Source: Sulfurovum sp. XGS-02 (GTDB lineage: Bacteria > Campylobacterota > Campylobacteria > Campylobacterales > Sulfurovaceae). From it: a stretch of DNA of 64,000 bases. How positions within the stretch are numbered: position 1 is the stretch's first letter; each line of letters opens with the position of its first letter. The stretch spans positions 434,001 to 498,000 of the forward strand of contig NZ_CP093312.1 in NCBI RefSeq assembly GCF_023213175.1. The letters run 5' to 3'. A model generated the notes under the pieces. It did not search any database. It worked only from the letters and a program-made list of their open reading frames with translations, and was not told the DNA's origin. This document shows, piece by piece, positions 26,384 through 37,439 of this stretch. A program made the translations under genes and the position numbers.

Positions 26384-26393
<10 letters not shown>
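26281..26393 (+). ncRNA. TPP riboswitch aptamer upstream of thiC
   Basis: Thi-box core elements are present in order: CTCTCGGGGGGC, GCTGAGATAGC, TTGACCCGT, GAACTTGAACTGGACAATA, CCAGCGTAAGGAAGAG. This is the thiamine pyrophosphate aptamer, with P1 formed by CTCTC at the 5' end and GAAGAG at the 3' end. A TATAGT about 12 bp before the aptamer is a plausible -10. It should lower thiC-thiO-thiS-thiG expression when TPP is high. Confidence 0.95.
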
Positions 26394-28389
<1,996 letters not shown>

Positions 28390-28393
28390 AAAC

Positions 28394-29422
28394 ATGAATA
28401 TAGGTATTGCAGGTGCTGGTTTAGTAGGTAGAGTGCTGGCACTTAACCTACTACAACGTGGCCACAAAGTAACTCTTTTTGATGAAGACACGGCTTATGG
28501 CGATAAGGCAGCAGGGATCACTGCTGCAGGTATGCTCGCTGTCTTTGCGGAATTAGAAAGTGCAGAGTCTGTTATTTTTGATCATGGAAATCGCTCTATT
28601 GCGCTTTGGCCTGGTCTGTTGGAACAGGTCGGCATTGCAGATGCGTATCAGCAGGAGGGCAGTATCATCACTGCACACCCTCAAGATTATAATGAACTGG
28701 ATCACTTTATCGATACATTACAGTCCAAGGTAGAAGCAGCATCAGAGATAAAACTTCTGGACAGACAAACATTGACAGAGCTTGAACCGGATCTGGATCA
28801 GCATGCCAAAGCGTTCTTTATACCACATGAAGGACAGGTGGATGCACAGCGTTTTATGAAAGCATCAAGTGATTATCTACTTGCACATTCAGACGTTACG
28901 TGGCAGGAAGAGACTAAAGTGACTCATATCTCAGACGGTACGATTACAGTAGCTAATGAGAGTAAAACATTTGATTGGGTATTTGATTCGAGAGGACTTG
29001 GTGCTCAAGATGACATCAGTGATCTACGTGGTGTACGCGGAGAAGTATTTTGGCTAGATGCGCCTGAAGTAAACATAAGTAGACCTACTCGTATGCTGCA
29101 CCCGCGCTATAAAATCTATATTGTCCCACGGCCGAATAACAGATATGTTATCGGTGCGACTGAGATAGAGAGTGAAGATAAAAGTCCAATGTCTGTACGT
29201 TCAAGCCTGGAGCTGCTCTCGGCAGTTTACAGTATGCATTCTGGATTTGCAGAGGCACGTATCGTTAACATGCTTACAAATTGTCGTCCGGCACTCAGAG
29301 ATAATTTGCCAAAGATCGAACATGGGACAAAGATGACACGTATTAATGGATTATATCGACATGGTTATCTATTGGCACCTGCAGTCGTGGAAGAAGCGTT
29401 AAATGGAGGGTTAAACAGATGA
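28394..29422 (+). CDS. thiO: ThiO-type FAD-dependent glycine oxidase
   Basis: A 342-residue FAD oxidoreductase of the DAO family with the dinucleotide loop GIAGAGLVGRVLALNL at the very N terminus, GITAAGMLAVF, and the C-terminal LYRHGYLLAPAV block. ThiO supplies dehydroglycine for thiazole synthesis, the oxygen-dependent alternative to ThiH. Placement between thiC and thiS-thiG supports the role. The stop overlaps thiS by ATGA. Confidence 0.88.
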   Translation: MNIGIAGAGLVGRVLALNLLQRGHKVTLFDEDTAYGDKAAGITAAGMLAVFAELESAESVIFDHGNRSIALWPGLLEQVGIADAYQQEGSIITAHPQDYNELDHFIDTLQSKVEAASEIKLLDRQTLTELEPDLDQHAKAFFIPHEGQVDAQRFMKASSDYLLAHSDVTWQEETKVTHISDGTITVANESKTFDWVFDSRGLGAQDDISDLRGVRGEVFWLDAPEVNISRPTRMLHPRYKIYIVPRPNNRYVIGATEIESEDKSPMSVRSSLELLSAVYSMHSGFAEARIVNMLTNCRPALRDNLPKIEHGTKMTRINGLYRHGYLLAPAVVEEALNGGLNR

Positions 29423-29622
29423 TAAAAGTATCAGTGAACGGTGAAGTAAAAGAGCTTGAAAACAATTTAAATGTAAGTCAGATGATAGAAGCACTTGAAT
29501 ATAAAGTCAAAGGTTTTGCTGTCGCTGTCAATACTACGTTTGTTCCCATTGCCAAGTATGATGAGACAATTATAAAAGAGGGAGACACCATAGATATTTT
29601 GGCTCCCGTACAAGGTGGATAA
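29419..29622 (+). CDS. thiS: sulfur carrier protein ThiS
   Basis: A 67-residue beta-grasp protein ending in the diagnostic Gly-Gly (APVQGG), which is adenylated and thiocarboxylated to donate sulfur to ThiG. It overlaps thiO by ATGA and is followed at once by thiG. No ThiF-type activating enzyme lies in this window. Confidence 0.93.
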   Translation: MIKVSVNGEVKELENNLNVSQMIEALEYKVKGFAVAVNTTFVPIAKYDETIIKEGDTIDILAPVQGG

Positions 29623-29623
29623 A

Positions 29624-30433
29624 ATGACCAAACAGTTAGAAACCAACAACACATGGCAGATAGGCGGAAAAACCTTAAGCAGTAGACTGCTCATAGGTTC
29701 TGCACTCTATCCGAGTCCGGCAAATATGGAAGATGCTATTAGAATCTCAGGTGCCCAGATAGTCACCGTATCTTTGAGACGTCAAGCAGCCGGCGAGGGA
29801 AGAGGTAACCCATTTTGGGATATTATCAAATCTTTAGGCATAGAAGTTTTGCCCAATACAGCTGGTTCACATTCTGCTAAAGAAGCCATCACTACAGCAC
29901 AGATGGCGAGAGAAGTCTTTGGTACAAATTGGGTAAAACTCGAAGTGATAGGTGACCAGTACAATCTGCAGCCAGACCCATTTGAAACAGTAAAAGCTGC
30001 TGAAGTGCTTATAAAAGACGGATTTGAAGTATTCCCTTATACTACAGATGACCTGGTCGTTGCAAAACGTTTGGCAGATGTGGGATGTAAGATCATTATG
30101 CCGTGGGGCTCCATGATAGGTTCAGGCAAAGGATTGATGAACCCTGATAATCTTATCGCGATTCGTAAGCAGTTTCCGGATCTACAGTTGGTTGTTGATG
30201 CAGGTATAGGTAAACCTTCTCATGCAGCACAGGCAATGGAACTTGGTTATGACGGAGTACTGTTGAATTCAGCCATAGCCTTGGCACAGGATCCGGTAAA
30301 AATGGCAGATGCTTTTAGATTGGCTGTTGAGGCCGGACGTTTGGGGTATGAAGCAGGTGTGATGAAAGAGCGTGAATTCGCTTCACCTTCCACACCTACT
30401 GTCGGTACACCTTTTTGGCATCAGTTTAATTAA
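29624..30433 (+). CDS. thiG: thiazole synthase
   Basis: Forms the thiazole ring from deoxyxylulose phosphate, dehydroglycine and ThiS thiocarboxylate. TIM-barrel protein with WVKLEVIGD (the Schiff-base lysine), [24 protein letters not shown] and [11 protein letters not shown] blocks. The ATG at 29624 is preferred because AAGGTGG stands five bases before it; an overlapping GTG at 29615 is in frame but lies in that ribosome site. It ends the biosynthetic operon. Confidence 0.95.
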   Translation: MTKQLETNNTWQIGGKTLSSRLLIGSALYPSPANMEDAIRISGAQIVTVSLRRQAAGEGRGNPFWDIIKSLGIEVLPNTAGSHSAKEAITTAQMAREVFGTNWVKLEVIGDQYNLQPDPFETVKAAEVLIKDGFEVFPYTTDDLVVAKRLADVGCKIIMPWGSMIGSGKGLMNPDNLIAIRKQFPDLQLVVDAGIGKPSHAAQAMELGYDGVLLNSAIALAQDPVKMADAFRLAVEAGRLGYEAGVMKEREFASPSTPTVGTPFWHQFN

Positions 30434-30496
30434 TATAACTCTTTTCTACGCTGATTTAAGCATTATAATAGCTTATTTTTAGTATAAGTAGTCATC

Positions 30497-30596
30497 AATC
30501 TCTCGGGGTGCTGGATCTTTTAAGATCTAAGCTGAGATAGCTGAAAAGCTTGACCCGTTGAACTTGAACTGGATAATACCAGCGTAGGGAAGAGAA
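30497..30596 (+). ncRNA. TPP riboswitch aptamer upstream of the thiamine-uptake operon
   Basis: A second complete Thi-box: CTCTCGGGGTGC, a GATCTTTTAAGATC side hairpin, GCTGAGATAGC, TTGACCCGT, GAACTTGAACTGGATAATA and CCAGCGTAGGGAAGAG. It is close to the thiC aptamer in the core but differs in the variable stem. TATAAT at 30464-30469 and TATAAG at 30483-30488 are -10 candidates. Confidence 0.95.
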
Positions 30597-30677
30597 TCGT
30601 ATATAATCTACTTCGATACATTATGTATCACTTTTATCTACTTTTCCTCCCTTTTTTCATATACATATTTTAAGGGG
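30587..30677 (+). promoter_or_regulatory. uptake-operon riboswitch expression platform
   Basis: GGAAGAG inside 30587-30594 can pair with CTTTTCC at 30641-30647 (one G-T pair) or stay in P1. The neighbouring CCCTT (30649-30653) can pair with AAGGG (30672-30676), the ribosome site of the TonB receptor. The competing-helix layout matches the thiC leader although the sequences differ. Confidence 0.55.
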
Positions 30678-30683
30678 AATACA

Positions 30684-32744
30684 ATGAAAACAAAACTTTT
30701 AACTGGTTCTATGATGGCAGCTTATGCATTATTGAACACACCTGCACTTGCAGAAGAGGTAACACTTGATCCAATTGTTGTTAGTGCTGATTTTAGGGAG
30801 AAGACACTTTCTCAAACAACCAATAGTGTTACGATTATAGGAGAAGAAGAAATTTATGATAAAGCTTCACAATCATTTATTGAAGCCCTATCTGAAATAC
30901 CGAATGTCAACTTTAGTACAGGTGCATCTAAAGCAAAATATATTCAAATCAGAGGAATCGGTGAGAGAAGTCAATATGAAACACCGATAAACCCATCTGT
31001 AGGTCTTATCATAGATGGTATTGATTTTTCCTATGCAACATTGGGTGCAACACTTTTTGATGTTAATCAGGTAGAGGTACTTAAAGGTCCTCAAGGAACA
31101 ACATTCGGTGCAAATGGTCTTGCAGGTGTGGTTAGTTTACAAAGTAATGAACCTACAAAAGAGACTGAAGGACATATTGAAGCAACAGTTGGAAACTACA
31201 ATACCAAAGCAGTCGGAGCAGCTATTGGTGGGACACTGGTAGATGATGTACTTTTGGGAAGATTTTCCATTTATAAAAATACCAGTGACGGTTATATGGA
31301 AAACAGCTACTTAAATCGTGATGATACTCAAAATATAGATGAATTGACAGCAAAAGCTCAACTTCGCTGGATGGCATCAGATAATCATACGATTGATCTT
31401 AATGTAATGCATGTGAATATAGACAACGGTTATGATGCATGGACATTAGACAACAGTTGGGATTCTCATTCTGATCAGCCTGGGCAAGATACACAGAAAA
31501 CCAATGCATTTGCCCTTAAGTCAACGTATGAGCTTGATACAATGAGACTGATCTCAAAAATAAGTCATTCATCATCTGACATGACATACAGTTATGATGA
31601 GGACTGGAGTTATGTAGGTGAGTTTGATGCGAGCTTATGGCCATATATGGGATTTGATGAGTATAATCGAGACCAGAAATTAACAGATATAGATATACGT
31701 TTGGTTTCAGATGAAGATGGACGTATCTTCGGTGGTAAAACAGATTGGACAATAGGTGCATACGCGAAAAAATTTGAAGAAGATCTAGACAGATACCATC
31801 CAACCGATTATGGGGCAGAAGAGAATTTTGACAGTAGTTATGAATCAAGAAATATAGCACTGTATACACAGTTAGATACACATATAGATGAGAAACTGAC
31901 TTTTGTAACAGGATTAAGAGTCGAAGATTGGAACGCTGAGTATAGTGACTCTCATAATGTAAATATAGATAATGATGAAGTGATGGTCGGTGGAAAAATT
32001 GGATTGAATTATGCTTATGATCAAAGCACACTTCTTTTTGCAAATATATCTAGAGGGTATAAGCCAGGTGGGGTAAATCCAGGTTCAACACTTAGTGTAG
32101 AAGATAAAACATTTGCCACTGAGACACTATGGAACTTTGAGACTGGAGTGAACTCTTCTCATTTTGATAACACACTAAAAAGCAGATTGAATCTATTTTA
32201 TGGAAAGCGTAATGACATGCAGGTAAAACTGTATGATTTAGCGGGACACAGTTTCACGGATTATCTTTCAAATGCTGCCAAAGGAAGTTATTATGGGTTG
32301 GAATCTCAACTAGATTATTATCCAAATGATGATCTTCACCTCTATTCAAGTATAGGATTATTGAAAGCTGAGTTTGATGAATATAGCCCAGAATTAGAAG
32401 GAAGAGCACCAGCTCAGTCACCTAAGTATCAGTATAATATTGGATTTGACTATGTATTGGCCGAGGCTTGGATATTTAAAACCAATGTAGAGGGAAGAGG
32501 AAGCTATTATTTTTCTAATACACATGATCAAAAATCAGAAGCATATGCATTATTGAATTCTAGTTTAGAGTATACTAATGGTAGTTTTTCTGCGACAATT
32601 TGGGTGAGGAACCTTACAGATGAAGAGTATGCAGTAAGAGGGTTCTTTTTCCCAAATAACCCAGGCAATGGTTACATTGATGAACTTTATACTCAAAAAG
32701 GTTCACCAAGAACATTTGGTTTAACTGTTGCGTATGATTTTTAA
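30684..32744 (+). CDS. TonB-dependent receptor, probable thiamine or precursor transporter
   Basis: A 686-residue outer-membrane receptor: signal peptide (1-23), TonB-box-like DPIVVSA, plug domain (SFIEALSEIPNVNFSTG, IQIRGIGERSQYE, VEVLKGPQGTTFGANGLAG) and a 22-strand-type barrel ending in VAYDF. The family imports scarce ligands using proton-motive force. The TPP riboswitch in front and the ThiBPQ genes behind make thiamine (or a related pyrimidine or thiazole) the likely ligand; this is inference from regulation and context. Next gene after 13 bp. Confidence 0.93.
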   Translation: MKTKLLTGSMMAAYALLNTPALAEEVTLDPIVVSADFREKTLSQTTNSVTIIGEEEIYDKASQSFIEALSEIPNVNFSTGASKAKYIQIRGIGERSQYETPINPSVGLIIDGIDFSYATLGATLFDVNQVEVLKGPQGTTFGANGLAGVVSLQSNEPTKETEGHIEATVGNYNTKAVGAAIGGTLVDDVLLGRFSIYKNTSDGYMENSYLNRDDTQNIDELTAKAQLRWMASDNHTIDLNVMHVNIDNGYDAWTLDNSWDSHSDQPGQDTQKTNAFALKSTYELDTMRLISKISHSSSDMTYSYDEDWSYVGEFDASLWPYMGFDEYNRDQKLTDIDIRLVSDEDGRIFGGKTDWTIGAYAKKFEEDLDRYHPTDYGAEENFDSSYESRNIALYTQLDTHIDEKLTFVTGLRVEDWNAEYSDSHNVNIDNDEVMVGGKIGLNYAYDQSTLLFANISRGYKPGGVNPGSTLSVEDKTFATETLWNFETGVNSSHFDNTLKSRLNLFYGKRNDMQVKLYDLAGHSFTDYLSNAAKGSYYGLESQLDYYPNDDLHLYSSIGLLKAEFDEYSPELEGRAPAQSPKYQYNIGFDYVLAEAWIFKTNVEGRGSYYFSNTHDQKSEAYALLNSSLEYTNGSFSATIWVRNLTDEEYAVRGFFFPNNPGNGYIDELYTQKGSPRTFGLTVAYDF

Positions 32745-32757
32745 TCAGGATTGATAG

Positions 32758-33018
32758 ATGGAAATCTCCGTAGACATCAGTATGTACCCGCTTCAAAAAG
32801 AGTTTGAAGCACCTATTTTAGCTTTCATCGCTGAACTTGAAAAAGAGCAGAGTGTTGAGGTTGTTCGTAACGAACTCAGCACTCAGGTGCATGGTGACTA
32901 TAAGGTAATCATGGCACTCTTGGAAAAAGAGATGTTTTCGGTTTTTACAGAGATCCCGGATTCTATTTTTGTCATAAAGTTTGTGGGTAATAATAGACAG
33001 GGGATATATGGGGTATAA
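32758..33018 (+). CDS. YkoF/MTH1187-like thiamine-binding protein
   Basis: An 86-residue ferredoxin-fold protein matching the thiamine-binding family: VDISMYPLQKEFEAPILAFI at the N terminus, the middle LSTQVHGDYKVIMALL and the C-terminal FVIKFVG strand. Family members bind thiamine or hydroxymethylpyrimidine in the cytosol. No signal peptide. Located between the TonB receptor and thiB in a TPP-controlled operon, it may be a cytosolic sensor or carrier for imported thiamine. Confidence 0.8.
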   Translation: MEISVDISMYPLQKEFEAPILAFIAELEKEQSVEVVRNELSTQVHGDYKVIMALLEKEMFSVFTEIPDSIFVIKFVGNNRQGIYGV

Positions 33019-33024
33019 TCCTTT

Positions 33025-34017
33025 ATGATTAAAATACTATACGCACTCCTGCTCATTACCGTCATTGCACTCAGTAATGAAAAACCCACACTCACTATCT
33101 ATACCTATGATGCGTTTGCTGTCTCCTGGGGCCCAGGACCTAAGATAAAAGAAGCTTTCGAAAAAGAATATGACTGTAATGTAAAGTTTGTAGGGATGTC
33201 CAGCTCCATAGGTGCATTGAGAAAAATTCAACTTGAAGGTAAAAATACCAAGGCAGACATTATACTTGGACTAGATACCAACATTGCACAAGCTGCCAAT
33301 AAAACGGGACTCTTTGCCAAACATGATATGAATACCTCCAATTTAGATTTGCCTGTCCCCTATACAGATGAGAATTTTGTACCGTTTGACTACAGTTATG
33401 TGGCTTTTGTCTATGATTCAGATAAGCTGAAAGATCCTCCAACGTCATTTGAAGCACTCGCTTCTATGCCTGAAGATTTTAAGATCATCATTCAGGACCC
33501 CCGTTCATCCACACCTGGGCTCAGTTTACTTTTATGGGTCAAGGAGATTTATAAAGAGAAAGCAGGAGAGTATTGGAAGAAACTTTCTCCTCATATATTG
33601 ACGATTACTAAAGGTTGGTCAGAGTCTTATGGTCTGTTTTTGAAAGGTGAGGCAGATATGGTTTTATCTTATACGACTTCCCCTGCTTATCACATGATAG
33701 AAGAGAACAGAACAAACTTTAAAAGTGCACGTTTCGATGAGGGACATTATGGACAGATAGAAGTGGCGGCTATGCTCAAATCTTCCAAACATAAAGATCT
33801 AGCGAAACAGTTTTTACGTTTTATGTATAGTGAAACATTCGCAGAGATCATTCCTACAGCAAACTGGGCCTATCCTGTGGTAAAAACAAAACAAGGGTTG
33901 CCTAAAGTATTTGAGACACTGACACAGCCATCCAAAATGATCTTACTGGATGGTAAAACAGTTGAATTACACAGAAAAGCGATCATTAATGAATGGCTTC
34001 AATCATTGGAACGATAA
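33025..34017 (+). CDS. thiB: thiamine ABC transporter substrate-binding protein
   Basis: A 330-residue periplasmic binding protein with signal peptide (about 1-17), TLTIYTYDAF, KADIILGLDTN, and the TKGWSESYGLF and YTTSPAYH segments seen in ThiB/TbpA proteins. It passes thiamine to ThiP-ThiQ. Six bases after the YkoF-like gene; its 3' end is next to or inside the thiP start. Confidence 0.9.
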   Translation: MIKILYALLLITVIALSNEKPTLTIYTYDAFAVSWGPGPKIKEAFEKEYDCNVKFVGMSSSIGALRKIQLEGKNTKADIILGLDTNIAQAANKTGLFAKHDMNTSNLDLPVPYTDENFVPFDYSYVAFVYDSDKLKDPPTSFEALASMPEDFKIIIQDPRSSTPGLSLLLWVKEIYKEKAGEYWKKLSPHILTITKGWSESYGLFLKGEADMVLSYTTSPAYHMIEENRTNFKSARFDEGHYGQIEVAAMLKSSKHKDLAKQFLRFMYSETFAEIIPTANWAYPVVKTKQGLPKVFETLTQPSKMILLDGKTVELHRKAIINEWLQSLER

Positions 34018-34019
34018 AG

Positions 34020-35651
34020 ATGTTGCAAGATGTAAAGCGATTGAAACATTCATTATTGCCTGGAGGGTTCATCTCTCTTTTATTACTGGGGTTTGCTTTC
34101 TTACTATTTTTCATATTTTTTCTCTCGCAAGAGGATACTAGTGTAATAGAGCTTGACAGTAGAGTCTTTTCTCTGTTACAGTTCACACTTTACCAGGCTT
34201 TTTTATCTACACTTTTATCACTATTGGTAGGGCTCTCTTTAGCCTGGAGTCTGGCTCACCAGTCAAATTTTAAAGGGCGTTCCCTCCTGGTGGCACTCTT
34301 CTCCTCTTCCTTGGTCTTGCCGACGCTGATTGTTGTCTTTGGACTGATAGCTGTACTTGGACGTAACGGATGGGTCAATCAACTGAGTCTCTATCTATTT
34401 GATCAATCTTTTGGCGCTTATCTGTATGGATTAACGGGTATCCTGGTAGCACATGTTTATTTGAATGCTTCTTTTGCTTCACGATCTTTGCTGCATGTTT
34501 TTGAATCGATTCCCAAAGAGAAGTATAAACTTGCAAAAAGTTTGAACTTTACAACATTTCAACGGTTTATCTATGTAGAGTGGCCGGCTATACGAACGAC
34601 ACTCTTAAGCATTGCATCGACCATATTCCTTTTATGCTTTACCTCATTTGCCATTGTACTTGTACTTGGTGGTTCACCTGCCTATAACACTTTGGAAGTG
34701 GCGATCTATGAGGCAGTGAAACTTGAATTTGATATTACTATGGCATTAAAACTGGCATTGATACAACTTGCAGTGACTACGTTTCTGGTACTCTTTTCAT
34801 CGAACTTCAGAACCAATATTGGCAATGTAAGAACAGGTACACTACACATACCATGGTCTGAGTCCAAACATGTCAAACGATTTCAGGTAGCCATTATCAC
34901 TCTGTTCTCCCTGTTTTTTACCTTACCCCTGTTGGCTATCATCGTTGATGGGTTGGGTGCAGAATTTAAAAGGATTCTCGCAGAACCTCTTTTTATCAAA
35001 TCATTTTTTACCAGTATGGGGCTCGCAACAGTGTCAAGTATATTGACCGTACTCTTTGCCCTCTTTTTAAGTGATACAAAAAGAAATTTTACCTTGAAAC
35101 ACCGTTTACCTTATAACACTTTCTCAAAAGTCCTGAACACGATCGTTTCCTTCTCTGGAAATCTCTACCTAGCCATTCCGTCATTGATCATGGGGCTGGG
35201 ATTTTTCCTTTTATCACAAACCTATGAAGCCCCTATAGCTGTCTGGTCAACCCTGGCACTTCTTACTGCAAATGTATTGATGTCATTGCCTTTTGCCTTG
35301 GCCGTTTTAGCACCGGTGATGCAAAAGACAGGCCAAAGATATGACAAGCTTGTCTTTTCGTTAAACTTGACTCCATTGCAAAGGTGGGTCTATTGTGAAT
35401 ATCCCTATTTGAAGTCATCTATCGGCTATGTTTTTGCCTTGTCTTTTTGTTTTTCATTAGGGGATTTAGGTATCATTGCATTGTTTGGATCCGATGATTT
35501 TTTAACCTTACCCTGGTATTTGTATCAGCTTATGGGTTCTTACCGTACCAGTGATGCTGCCGGGGTTGCTTTGATACTCTTGGCTATCACACTGTGTGTA
35601 TTTGTTTTGTTACCAAGACTATTTAGGAGAAGCGTTGCTAAAGATAACTGA
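34020..35651 (+). CDS. thiP: thiamine ABC transporter permease
   Basis: A double-length permease (about 543 residues) with two copies of the binding-protein-dependent inner-membrane domain, as usual for ThiP; the EAA-type coupling loops are near KEKYKLAKSLNFT and later QRYDKLVFSLNLT. I place the start at 34020 (MLQDVKRLKHSLLPGG), three bases after the thiB stop, since homologues reach the LLPG motif quickly. An in-frame ATG at 33993 overlapping thiB cannot be excluded; neither has a strong ribosome site. Confidence 0.9.
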   Translation: MLQDVKRLKHSLLPGGFISLLLLGFAFLLFFIFFLSQEDTSVIELDSRVFSLLQFTLYQAFLSTLLSLLVGLSLAWSLAHQSNFKGRSLLVALFSSSLVLPTLIVVFGLIAVLGRNGWVNQLSLYLFDQSFGAYLYGLTGILVAHVYLNASFASRSLLHVFESIPKEKYKLAKSLNFTTFQRFIYVEWPAIRTTLLSIASTIFLLCFTSFAIVLVLGGSPAYNTLEVAIYEAVKLEFDITMALKLALIQLAVTTFLVLFSSNFRTNIGNVRTGTLHIPWSESKHVKRFQVAIITLFSLFFTLPLLAIIVDGLGAEFKRILAEPLFIKSFFTSMGLATVSSILTVLFALFLSDTKRNFTLKHRLPYNTFSKVLNTIVSFSGNLYLAIPSLIMGLGFFLLSQTYEAPIAVWSTLALLTANVLMSLPFALAVLAPVMQKTGQRYDKLVFSLNLTPLQRWVYCEYPYLKSSIGYVFALSFCFSLGDLGIIALFGSDDFLTLPWYLYQLMGSYRTSDAAGVALILLAITLCVFVLLPRLFRRSVAKDN

Positions 35652-36276
35652 TGTAAAATTCCAGTATAAAAATGCTGATGATATTTATACGTATTCCATG
35701 TCTGTGAAGCCCAAAGAGATTGTAGCGATACTGGGTCAAAGCGGGAGTGGGAAATCCACATTGCTTGACCTTTTGGCAGGATTCTTGCCTGCAAAAAGCG
35801 GTAGCATCATGCTGGATGAAAATGAGTTGATCGATCAGACTGTTGAAGCAAGGCCTATCAGCATCTTATTTCAAAATCATAACCTCTTTGAACACTTAAC
35901 GGTACAAAAAAATATACTTTTAGGTATCAGCAAAACACTTAAAAGCACGCATGAAGAGTTAGAAAAAGTAAAAACAATACTCAAAGAAGTGGGGCTTGAA
36001 AAATATGAGCATACCCTTGTCTCATCACTTTCAGGCGGGCAACAACAGCGTGTTGCGCTTGCACGGGTGCTGTTAAGAGATGCACCTATACTACTTCTGG
36101 ATGAACCCTTTACCGGCTTGGATGCCCATACAAGAACAGAGATGCTTGATCTGGTCAAAAAGATCACAGATGAAAACCATTTACACACCATCATGATCAC
36201 ACATGAGATAGAAGATTGTGAACGTATTGCCAATAGGGTGTATAAAATAGAGAATCAAAAGCTTGTGGAACAATGA
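35635..36276 (+). CDS. thiQ: thiamine ABC transporter ATPase
   Basis: Walker A GQSGSGKST, Q-loop SILFQNHNLF, signature LSGGQQQR and Walker B ILLLDEPFTGLD are all present. The start is taken as TTG at 35635, with AGGAG five bases before it, so the protein begins LLKITDVKFQY like other ThiQ proteins and has 213 residues. The upstream ATG at 35596 would add 13 residues encoded within thiP. It overlaps thiP by 17 bp and the kinase gene by ATGA. Confidence 0.9.
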   Translation: MLKITDVKFQYKNADDIYTYSMSVKPKEIVAILGQSGSGKSTLLDLLAGFLPAKSGSIMLDENELIDQTVEARPISILFQNHNLFEHLTVQKNILLGISKTLKSTHEELEKVKTILKEVGLEKYEHTLVSSLSGGQQQRVALARVLLRDAPILLLDEPFTGLDAHTRTEMLDLVKKITDENHLHTIMITHEIEDCERIANRVYKIENQKLVEQ

Positions 36277-37019
36277 TAGATCAACTGAAACAATACACAC
36301 TTTTTGAAAACAGAACGATAGACTCATTTGAACTGATGGAGATGCAGGGCTACTGTAACGAAAACTATCTGATCCACAGCGAAGAAAAAAAATATATTTT
36401 ACGCAAGTTCATCCGGACAGATGTAGACAGAAAATTTGAATTTGCAGTACAAACATTGGCATTTGAAAAAGGTGTAGCATCAGAGCCTTTGCTTCTGGAT
36501 GAAGAGAATGTATTGGCAATATCAGCATATGTAGAGGGTATACATAAAGAGAGTTTAGAGAAAAACGATCTACATCAGTTCGCAGAAGTCTTGAAAAAGG
36601 TCCATACGTTAAAAATAGACAGCGACCCTCTGGTGCTAGAACCACTGTTCGAGACAAAATCAAAAGCAGTGCAGGAGGCTTTCGTAACTTTAGGGAATTT
36701 CCCATCTGAATATGTATTGTGCCACAATGACCTCAATCCCCGTAATGTACTCTTTTCAGAAACGATCCAGTTGATCGACTGGGAAGATGCAGCGATCAAT
36801 GATAGGTATTTTGATCTGGCATCGGTATGTGTTGAATTTAACCTGGATCAAGAAAGTGAAGCCTATTTTTTGAGACGTTACTTCACCGAAGAAGATGAAA
36901 TCAATGATCAAAAGCTGAAAGCGTATAAGATCATTTACAAAGCTTTATGTACACAATGGTTTGAGAATCTAGAGAGTCAAAAATCAATTCAGCAGACGCC
37001 TCCTCCGCAGGGTGATTGA
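36273..37019 (+). CDS. aminoglycoside/choline-kinase-fold phosphotransferase, candidate thiamine kinase
   Basis: A 248-residue kinase-fold protein with the catalytic loop HNDLNPRN (151-158) and the metal-binding IDWED (168-172), as in APH, LicA and ThiK enzymes. It is the last gene of the TPP-regulated uptake operon and overlaps thiQ by ATGA. Phosphorylation of imported thiamine (ThiK-like) or of a precursor is the natural inference; the fold alone does not give the substrate. Its 3' end overlaps the hemerythrin gene by 31 bp, tail to tail. Confidence 0.8.
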   Translation: MIDQLKQYTLFENRTIDSFELMEMQGYCNENYLIHSEEKKYILRKFIRTDVDRKFEFAVQTLAFEKGVASEPLLLDEENVLAISAYVEGIHKESLEKNDLHQFAEVLKKVHTLKIDSDPLVLEPLFETKSKAVQEAFVTLGNFPSEYVLCHNDLNPRNVLFSETIQLIDWEDAAINDRYFDLASVCVEFNLDQESEAYFLRRYFTEEDEINDQKLKAYKIIYKALCTQWFENLESQKSIQQTPPPQGD

Positions 37020-37429
37020 CCTGTCGCAAAAAATCGGGCAGTCACGGTATCCATCGTTGAGATATGGTTGTGTAGCCATGCAGGTAACGTCTCTATAAAA
37101 TAGATTTTAAGTGCCTTGATATCTCTATGCTGCTTCCAGTGAGAAAACAGATCACGCATCTCTTGAAGTGCCCTGTCATGTTCCCCTTTATGTGCAAGGT
37201 AAGGAGGAAAATGCATCTCCTGCATCTTTATCTCTTCATTTTGAAAATGGTTTACTGTATGATCTATCCATTGAGTATAGAGTTCATCTATAGCGGCAGC
37301 ACTTTTTTCACTTCCGTCATAGGCAAGTATCTGTTCAAAAATAGAGTTGATGATATCAACATCTTCTTTATGGACCTCATTCATAAAGTCCATTTCTACC
37401 TGTGGTATCTCATCATACTCTATAAGCAT
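36989..37429 (-). CDS. bacteriohemerythrin
   Basis: A 146-residue single-domain hemerythrin binding a di-iron centre for oxygen. Ligand motifs occur in order: EVHKEDVDIIN, HTVNHFQNEE, HKGEHDRAL and HNHISTMD. It ends in an unusual short tail (CGGGVC). It lies ten bases after glmS on the same strand and may be cotranscribed with glnD-glmS. Oxygen storage or sensing in a microaerophile is the family-based inference. Confidence 0.9.
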   Translation of the reverse strand: MLIEYDEIPQVEMDFMNEVHKEDVDIINSIFEQILAYDGSEKSAAAIDELYTQWIDHTVNHFQNEEIKMQEMHFPPYLAHKGEHDRALQEMRDLFSHWKQHRDIKALKIYFIETLPAWLHNHISTMDTVTARFFATGQSPCGGGVC

Positions 37430-37439
37430 AGGTTTTTCT

